Below are positions 33,336 to 38,481 of a stretch of DNA of 38,481 bases, one piece after another (within the stretch, counting starts at the first letter, position 1; each line of letters begins with the position of its first letter). The stretch lies in NCBI GenBank assembly GCA_021781595.1, contig JAJXWN010000005.1, forward strand, positions 1 to 38,481. Reading direction: 5' to 3'. The notes under the pieces are model-generated. The model worked only from the letters and a program-made list of their open reading frames with translations. It searched no databases and was not told the origin of the DNA. Position numbers and translations under genes: made by a program. The DNA is from a bacterium. GTDB taxonomy: Bacteria; Vulcanimicrobiota; Vulcanimicrobiia; Vulcanimicrobiales; Vulcanimicrobiaceae.

Positions 33336-33933
33336 TCAGACCGCCTGCGTGAGATAACGCGCGAACCAGGCGGCCGCGAGGTCCGCGACGCGCTCGAGCG
33401 CGCCCGGCTCTTCGAAGAGATGCGTCGCCCGCGGAATAGTCGCCAGTTCTGCGTGTGCGCGCATCATCGCTCGTGCCTTGCGGTTTAGCGCGATAACCTC
33501 CGTGCGAAACGACGGCGGAGGCCCACCGCGGGCGTTGCGCTGCGGCGATCAGCGCGGCCGCCGCACCCGTGCTCGCGCCGAAGTAGCCGATCGGGAGCGG
33601 CGCGGAGGCGAGATGCTCGCGCATGTGTTCCGTTGCAACGATTAAACGCTGCGCGAGCAGCGGGATGTCGAAGCGGAACTCGGCCGTGATTGCGTCGGCG
33701 CTCTCTTCGCGCTGTGTGAGGAGGCCGGTGAGCAGGGTCGCGCATCCGGCCTCGCCTAAACGGTTCGCCACGAGACGGTTACGCGGGCTGAAACGGCTGC
33801 TCCCACTGCCGTGCGCGAAGATCACTAGCCCCGCAGGATCCGTGGGCATGGAGAGCGTTGCGCCCAGAGTTTCGCCTTGCCCGGGAAGCCCGATACGCTC
33901 TTGCCTGACAAGCGGCCGGCTTTGCGCCGTCAT
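33336..33933 (-). pseudogene. Alpha/beta hydrolase (dienelactone hydrolase-like), broken by internal deletion
   Basis: From ATG 33933 the frame encodes LVIFAHGSGSSRFSPRNR, FRFDIPLLAQRL and the nucleophile elbow FGASTGAAAALIAAA (Ser121), up to SAVVSHGG (146). At about 33497-33505 the homologous sequence jumps to another frame, which reads EVIALNRKARAMM, then AELATIPRATHLFEEPG (catalytic His region) and ends YLTQAV with a stop at 33336. About 20-25 residues that normally link these parts, including the strand with the catalytic Asp, are missing, and the remainder is out of frame. This is a real deletion plus frameshift and not a one-base error. It lies next to a phosphoribosyltransferase, a known partner or fusion mate of such hydrolases. 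Confidence 0.75.
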
Positions 33934-34001
33934 ACGCCGCTCGGGTAGGACTCCGGCGGCTCGCCCCGGAGCCAGCGGGCGCTGCGCTCGAGCGACTCGA
34001 C

Positions 34002-34211
34002 GGCTGTCGGAGTTGGGCCGCTTTCGGATTTGGCGCCGAATTTTGTTCGGAGACGAGGCGCGAAGAAGCACGCTCCTGCACATCCTGTGCCCGCGTGCAT
34101 TACGGCCATCCTTGGCCGGAAGGAGCGAAGCCGTAGCTTCGTGACTGATGAGCAACGAAGTATTCGGGCAAAAGGCGGCCCAAAGACGGAAACGGCTCAA
34201 CTCCGACAGCC
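34002..34211. mobile_element. MITE-like 210-bp element with 32-bp terminal inverted repeats
   Basis: The left end (34002-34033, starting GGCTGTCGGAGTTG) and right end (34180-34211) are inverted repeats matching at 27 of 32 positions. The interior folds into several hairpins: GCACA-TCC-TGTGC, GGCC-ATCCTT-GGCC and CGAAGC-CGTA-GCTTCG. There is no transposase and no credible ORF. No obvious target-site duplication is seen. The right repeat runs into the phosphoribosyltransferase gene and provides its last codons and stop. The element separates this gene from the decayed hydrolase. Confidence 0.7.
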
Positions 34212-34859
34212 TCCTAGGGCGGCCTCGCGTAGCAGGCGGCGCACACCGTCGTCGCTGGTCTGTGCGAAGTTTTCGTAGTGCATTCCAACCGCTCCAAAGT
34301 GCTCGGGCTCGTACGGGCAGACGACGCGGTCGGCTATGGCGCGCAGCCCGGAGCATGCCTCGGGAGAGCCGACCGGCACCGCGACGACGATCGCGGCGGG
34401 CTCGTGCGTTCGCAAGGCCTGCACGGCCGCGTGCATCGTCGCTCCGGTCGCGAGGCCATCGTCGACGAGAATGACGGTCTTGTGCGCGATGGATAGCTCG
34501 GAGCGCCCGTCTCTATAGGCGGTCTCGCGCCGGCGAAGTTCGGCCAGTTCGCGCTCAACGGCAGCATCCACGGCCTCCGGGGGGATGCGCAGGGCGGCGA
34601 TCAGGCCGCGATCTAGCACGCAGCTTCCATCGGCGGCGAGCGCCCCCATCGCCAACTCCTCCTGCCCGGGAACGCCGAGCTTGCGGACGGCGTAGGCGTC
34701 GAGCGGCAGGTGCAGCTGCGTTGCGACTTCATATGCAACCGGAACCCCGCCGCGCGGCAGGGCAAGCACGAGGGCATCGGAGCGATCCGCGTATGCGGCA
34801 AGCTCGTGGGCGAGCATTCGGCCGGCCTCGCGCCGGTTCCGATAGCGAAACCCCGGCAT
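34197..34859 (-). CDS. Type I phosphoribosyltransferase
   Basis: The 220-residue protein has the PRPP-binding motif in VILVDDGLATGATMHAAVQAL. The family N-terminus is FRYRNRREAGRMLAHEL, followed by VLALPRGGVPVAYEVA and LDAYAVRKLGVPGQEELAMG. The substrate base is unknown. Related proteins are often adjacent or fused to dienelactone-hydrolase-like domains (as in mycobacteria), and a broken hydrolase gene lies downstream here. The ATG at 34859 is preferred, with GGTGAG close upstream; the open frame further up is antisense or shadow sequence. The C-terminal residues after EAALG and the stop codon come from the terminal repeat of the 210-bp element, so the original C-terminus was probably altered. 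Confidence 0.88.
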   Translation of the reverse strand: MPGFRYRNRREAGRMLAHELAAYADRSDALVLALPRGGVPVAYEVATQLHLPLDAYAVRKLGVPGQEELAMGALAADGSCVLDRGLIAALRIPPEAVDAAVERELAELRRRETAYRDGRSELSIAHKTVILVDDGLATGATMHAAVQALRTHEPAAIVVAVPVGSPEACSGLRAIADRVVCPYEPEHFGAVGMHYENFAQTSDDGVRRLLREAALGGCRS

Positions 34860-34915
34860 CTCACCACAGAGTCTATCTCCACGACGAGAAACCGGAATGA
34901 AGATGCAGGGAAGGG

Positions 34916-36046
34916 CTACGGCGAGCAGGCGCAGTAGTCGGCGATGCGCGCGATGCCCTCGCGCACGCGTTCGACCGGCGCGACCCAACTCAAGCGCAGC
35001 CAAGCATCGAACGATGCGCCGAACGCGATGCCCGGTATCGCGATCACCTCTCGCTCGTCGGCTAGCGCGTGCGCCGCGTGCAGCGAGCCCACGCCTTCGG
35101 GAAGGCGAACGCAAGCGTAGAAACTACCCTCGGGTACGATGAAATGCAGACCGCTTTCGCGCAAGGCATCGACGACCGCGCTCCGCTGCAGCCCGTACCA
35201 CTCTGCATGCTCGCGCAGATAACCCGGCTCTTCGAAGATGTGCAGCGCAACTTGCTGTGCGAACGTGTCGGCGCAGGACGTCACCCACGCGTGCACCTTG
35301 ACGATCGACGGCGCGAGTTCCGCGGGCGTCATCGCCCACCCAAGGCGCAGGCCGGTGAGTGCGTTGCTCTTGCTCACCGAGTTGGTAACGATCGTATGCG
35401 GATAGACCTCTGCGAAGTAACCGGCTTCGTCGAGGTACGTCTGCTCCCGGTAGACCTCGTCGTGAATCACCCACACGGGCTCCCCGCCTCGCCGCAAGAG
35501 CCCGTCCGCGAGACGCGCGACGGCCCCGCGCGAGATGACGCGTGCGGTGGGATTGCATGGCGAACAAACGACAACGGCGCGCGTTCGCTCGCCGACGGCG
35601 GCGAGAATGCGTTCCGGATCGTACGCGAAACCGTCAGATTCACGCATCGCCACGCTTTGCACCACAACTCCCTCGAGCGCCGCCATCTTCGCATACGACG
35701 GGAACGCCGGCTCGACGACGAGCAGCTCGTCCTTCTCGGGATCGAGCAGCGTCTTGATGACGACGTACGTCGCTTCTTGCGAACCCGTCGTGACGCAAAC
35801 GTTCTCGGCCGCGCCGAGCCACGGATACCCGTAGTGCCCCGCGATGCGCTTGCGCAGTTGCGGATCGCCCGCGTTGACCGTATAACGGATCCCGTGATCA
35901 ACGACGTAACGCATGGCCGCTTCGAGATGCGCCGGATTGGGCCGCAGCGACGGCTCCCCTAGGCCCAAGTCGATGGAGCCAGCTCTTCGCTTGGCTGCGA
36001 TCTCGCGGATCAACGAGCCCTCTATCCGTGCGACGCGGGGATTCAT
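34916..36046 (-). CDS. Class I/II aminotransferase, probable N-succinyl-diaminopimelate aminotransferase
   Basis: This is a 376-residue PLP enzyme. DLGLGEPSL and RYTVNAGDPQLRKRIAGHYG come first, then VTTGSQEATYVV, CSPCNPTARV (N165), VIHDEVYREQ (D196) and SVSKSNALTGLRLGW, with the PLP lysine at K226. LRLSW carries the C-terminal carboxylate Arg. It starts at ATG 36046, 2 bases after the dapD stop, with GAGGTGG upstream. The coupling with dapD suggests that it transaminates N-succinyl-2-amino-6-oxopimelate (DapC activity) in lysine/DAP synthesis. Sequence alone would also allow aspartate or alanine-type substrates. Confidence 0.88.
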   Translation of the reverse strand: MNPRVARIEGSLIREIAAKRRAGSIDLGLGEPSLRPNPAHLEAAMRYVVDHGIRYTVNAGDPQLRKRIAGHYGYPWLGAAENVCVTTGSQEATYVVIKTLLDPEKDELLVVEPAFPSYAKMAALEGVVVQSVAMRESDGFAYDPERILAAVGERTRAVVVCSPCNPTARVISRGAVARLADGLLRRGGEPVWVIHDEVYREQTYLDEAGYFAEVYPHTIVTNSVSKSNALTGLRLGWAMTPAELAPSIVKVHAWVTSCADTFAQQVALHIFEEPGYLREHAEWYGLQRSAVVDALRESGLHFIVPEGSFYACVRLPEGVGSLHAAHALADEREVIAIPGIAFGASFDAWLRLSWVAPVERVREGIARIADYCACSP

Positions 36047-36048
36047 CG

Positions 36049-36855
36049 TCAAACCGCCACCTCGTACTCGCGCAAGGCCGCGTTGAGTGACGTCTTCGTA
36101 TCGGTCGACTCGCTTCGCGTACCGATGACGAGTGCACACGGTACGTCGTAGGTTCCGGCTGGAAACGCTTTCGGGAGACTGCCTGGAATGACGACCGCCC
36201 GAGCGGGAATGCGGCCCCTCGTGGTAACCGGTTCGCTTGCGCGAACGTCGACGATCGGCGTGCTCGCCGTCAGCACGACGCCGGCGCCGAGTACCGCTTC
36301 TCTTTCGACGCGTACGCCTTCGACCACGATGCAGCGCGAACCGACGAACGCGCCGTCTTCGACGATGACCGGCTGCGCCTGGGGCGGTTCGAGCACGCCG
36401 CCGATACCGGCGCCGCCCGAAAGATGCACGTTCTTGCCGATCTGCGCGCACGAGCCCACCGTAGCCCAGGTATCGATCATCGTGCCCTCGCCGACGTAGG
36501 CACCGATATTGACGTATCCCGGCATGAGGATCGCGCCTCGCCCCAGGAAACTCCCATAGCGTGCGGCGCCCGGCGGCACGCAGCGCGCGCCGAGCGCATC
36601 GTAATTCGTCTTGACCGGAATCTTGTCGTACGCATTGCCCATCCACACGACATCGCGCCGCCGGAAGTACAGCAGGATCGCCTGTTTGATCCACGCGTGA
36701 GTGACCCAGCCGCCGTCGTATGGTTCGCAGACGCGCAGTCTCCCGTCGTCCAGCGCCGCCACCACCTCGTCGACCGCGCGGCCGGCCGAGCCCTTCAAAT
36801 CGCTCGCATCCGCCGCAAGCGCCTCGATTTCAAGCCGTAGCCTTCGAACGTCCAT
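36049..36855 (-). CDS. dapD: 2,3,4,5-tetrahydropyridine-2,6-dicarboxylate N-succinyltransferase
   Basis: This 268-residue protein with a left-handed beta helix succinylates tetrahydrodipicolinate in the DAP/lysine pathway. It carries the DapD blocks WVTHAWIKQAILLYFRRRD, YGSFLGRGAILMPGYVNIG, GEGTMIDTWATVGSCAQIG, NVHLSGGAGIGGVLEP and EDGAFVGSRCIVVEGVRV. Length is close to E. coli DapD (274). The ATG at 36855 is chosen; a GTG three codons upstream is possible, and no good Shine-Dalgarno sequence is seen. It is divergent from transketolase across a 189-bp spacer. Confidence 0.95.
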   Translation of the reverse strand: MDVRRLRLEIEALAADASDLKGSAGRAVDEVVAALDDGRLRVCEPYDGGWVTHAWIKQAILLYFRRRDVVWMGNAYDKIPVKTNYDALGARCVPPGAARYGSFLGRGAILMPGYVNIGAYVGEGTMIDTWATVGSCAQIGKNVHLSGGAGIGGVLEPPQAQPVIVEDGAFVGSRCIVVEGVRVEREAVLGAGVVLTASTPIVDVRASEPVTTRGRIPARAVVIPGSLPKAFPAGTYDVPCALVIGTRSESTDTKTSLNAALREYEVAV

Positions 36856-36944
36856 GCAGCGCACGCTTACGTGAGGAGAACCTGCGCCCCTCCGCAGCGG
36901 CGCGGCGGCGGACTGGAAGCATCCGTAACCCGCGGTGCATTGCT

Positions 36945-36968
36945 GGGTAAGAGAACGTGGGTAAGAGA
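36945..36968. repeat. Tandem direct repeat in the dapD/transketolase spacer
   Basis: GGGTAAGAGA occurs twice with a 14-base period (36945-36954 and 36959-36968). It lies about 76 bp before the transketolase start and about 90 bp before dapD, between the two divergent genes, a position compatible with a regulator binding two direct sites. A loose TTGCTG-16-TAAGAG promoter match overlaps it. No known regulator motif was recognised. Confidence 0.35.
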
Positions 36969-37044
36969 TCGTAGGGTCGTGGAGAACTATCCCCTCCCTC
37001 ACCCCCCGAGCAAGAACCGACTCGTTCCTTCTTAAGGAGAACCC

Positions 37045-38481
37045 GTGCCCAACACACGCGAAGACGAACGTCGAATCGACGCGATCCGCTTCTTGTCCGT
37101 CGATGCGGTGCAGCGGGCAAACTCCGGACATCCGGGGATGCCGCTCGGAGCCGCGGCGGCCGCCTATACGCTCTGGACGCGCCATCTGCGTTTCAATCCG
37201 AAGGATCCCGGATGGTTCGACCGGGACCGCTTCGTCCTGAGCGCCGGGCACGGATCGATGCTGCTCTACTCCTTGCTCTATCTCACCGGCTACGCGTTGA
37301 CGCTGCAGGATCTCGAGCGTTTCCGGCAGTTCGAAAGCAAGACGCCGGGCCACCCTGAAGCGCGCCATACGCCCGGAGTGGAGGTCACCACCGGACCGCT
37401 CGGGCAAGGCTTCGCGAGCGCCGTCGGCTTGGCGATGGCGCAGGCGCATCTCGCCGCAACCTACAATCGCGCGGGCCTCGCGATCGTAGACCATTACACC
37501 TACTGCTTGTGCGGCGACGGCGATCTGATGGAAGGCCTCTCGGCCGAAGCCGCATCGCTTGCCGGCCACCTCGGCTTGGGAAAACTCATCGTGCTCTACG
37601 ACGACAACAAGGTCTCGCTTGCGGCGCCCACCGGCGTGACCTTTACCGAAAGCGTCCTCGAACGCTTCGCCGCACAGCGCTGGCATACGGTCTACGTCGA
37701 CGCCGATCAGGGGAACGGCGTCGACGCGATCGACGCCGCGATCCGGGAGGCCAAGAACGTCACCGATCGGCCGTCGCTCGTTGCGATTCGCACGCACATC
37801 GGGTACGGATCGCCCGAACAGGACTCGTTCAAAGCGCATGGCGAGCCACTCGGCCCCGAAGGCGTTAGAGCCACGAAAGAAAAACTCGGCTGGCCGCTCG
37901 AGCCCGACTTCTACGTTCCCGATGACGTGCTGGCGTTCTACCGTAGCGTGGGCCAGCGGGGAGCCGAATTGCAGAGCCGCTGGCAGCAGGCCTACGCCGC
38001 TTGGAAGGACGCGAACGCCGAGCCGGCCTCGCAGTTGGAGCGAATCCTCGCCAAGCGTCTTCCCGACGCTGTGCCGTGGCCCGCATTCACCAAAGAGAAC
38101 GGCGACAACATCGCCACGCGCGAAGCCGGCGGCATCGTCATGAACGCGATCGCCGCCGCACTGCCCGAACTCGTCGGCGGATCCGCGGATCTCGATCCTT
38201 CGACGAAGACCTACCTCAAGAATATGGGCGACTTCCAGCCCAAACACTACGCCGGGCGCAACGTGCATTACGGCGTTCGCGAGCACGCCATGGGCGCGAT
38301 CACGACTGGACTCGCGATGCACGAGGGCCTGCTGCCCTTCGCCGCAACATTTTTCAACTTTAGCGATTACATGAAGCCCGCCATGCGCCTGGCGTCGCTG
38401 ACGGGCGTTCACGCGATCTACGTCTTCACGCATGATAGCGTCTTCCTCGGCGAAGACGGACCGACGCATCAACCGATTGAA
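37045..38481 (+). CDS. tkt: Transketolase, 3' end outside window
   Basis: 479 codons are present. The N-terminal TPP domain is complete: [39 protein letters not shown], then [44 protein letters not shown] and IGYGSPEQ. The Pyr domain begins at about residue 350 and includes [43 protein letters not shown] and [17 protein letters not shown] at the window edge. It transfers two-carbon ketol units in the pentose phosphate pathway, complementing rpe. The GTG start at 37045 is decided by a strong AAGGAGA four bases upstream. The last third lies outside the window. Confidence 0.96.
   Translation, partial: MPNTREDERRIDAIRFLSVDAVQRANSGHPGMPLGAAAAAYTLWTRHLRFNPKDPGWFDRDRFVLSAGHGSMLLYSLLYLTGYALTLQDLERFRQFESKTPGHPEARHTPGVEVTTGPLGQGFASAVGLAMAQAHLAATYNRAGLAIVDHYTYCLCGDGDLMEGLSAEAASLAGHLGLGKLIVLYDDNKVSLAAPTGVTFTESVLERFAAQRWHTVYVDADQGNGVDAIDAAIREAKNVTDRPSLVAIRTHIGYGSPEQDSFKAHGEPLGPEGVRATKEKLGWPLEPDFYVPDDVLAFYRSVGQRGAELQSRWQQAYAAWKDANAEPASQLERILAKRLPDAVPWPAFTKENGDNIATREAGGIVMNAIAAALPELVGGSADLDPSTKTYLKNMGDFQPKHYAGRNVHYGVREHAMGAITTGLAMHEGLLPFAATFFNFSDYMKPAMRLASLTGVHAIYVFTHDSVFLGEDGPTHQPIE

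Noticed and set aside
36049-38472. 807-residue minus-strand open frame running across transketolase and dapD
   Set aside because: Its C-terminal third is the true dapD frame; the rest is antisense to transketolase, which has clear motifs and a strong ribosome binding site. The length is an effect of GC-rich codon usage.
1-38481. CRISPR arrays, prophage, integrase or toxin-antitoxin modules
   Set aside because: No spaced direct repeats of CRISPR type, no phage structural or integrase genes, and no paired small genes were seen.

Overview
The window is GC-rich, densely coded bacterial chromosome with no plasmid, phage or CRISPR signature. Most genes are housekeeping genes and many junctions are 1-4 base stop/start overlaps. 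The gene order repeatedly echoes Firmicutes. One block is yacL-ispD-ispF-gltX(remnant)-cysE-cysS-rlmB-sigH. Another is PASTA protein-rpe-thiL-pdxK/rpmB/fakA-plsX. The GC richness, frequent GTG/TTG starts, an actinobacterial-type PMT glycosyltransferase and short dispersed repeats do not look like a typical Firmicute. A deep-branching, uncultured, Terrabacteria-like phylum (for example Eremiobacterota/WPS-2) is my best guess; it is inference and not proven here.

Layout. 1-1698: start of a truncated secreted protein (-), a NicO/UreH-like membrane protein (+), tRNA-Thr(TGT) (+) and a small ferredoxin-like protein (+). 1710-23500: a long minus-strand gene train, read from right to left: cmk, plsC, polyprenyl synthase, a double GT-C/PMT glycosyltransferase, yebC, a PASTA-only membrane protein, rpe, thiL and pdxK-like. 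rpmB interrupts it on the + strand with its own promoter. The train then continues with fakA, plsX, degV/fakB, hemW, yacL, ispD with an extra C-terminal domain, ispF, an orphan GluRS C-terminal domain, cysE, cysS, rlmB and sigH. 23579-29927 (+): radA, glutamate formimidoyltransferase, a secreted M16 protease and an aldehyde dehydrogenase. 29922-36855 (-): a SWIM-SNF2 helicase, a broken alpha/beta hydrolase, a 210-bp inverted-repeat element, a phosphoribosyltransferase, an aminotransferase (probable dapC) and dapD. 37045-end (+): transketolase, cut by the window edge.

Working together: IspD and IspF make MEP-pathway isoprenoid precursors, and the polyprenyl synthase elongates prenyl diphosphates. 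FakA, DegV/FakB, PlsX and PlsC form an acyl-phosphate/phospholipid module. CysE and CysS link cysteine synthesis to its tRNA charging. DapD and the aminotransferase fit the succinylase lysine/DAP branch. Rpe and transketolase belong to the pentose phosphate pathway.

The most unusual things are: (1) IspD carrying a C-terminal module that reads like domain V of elongation factor G; (2) immediately downstream of ispF, a separately translated 193-residue gene equivalent to only the anticodon-binding half of glutamyl-tRNA synthetase; (3) a dispersed repeat inserted in frame inside radA; (4) a MITE-like element whose terminal repeat supplies the stop codon of the phosphoribosyltransferase, next to a hydrolase with an internal deletion; (5) a PASTA protein without a kinase in the slot where Firmicutes carry PrkC; (6) a probable CTG start for thiL. 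No gene-free stretch exceeds 300 bases.
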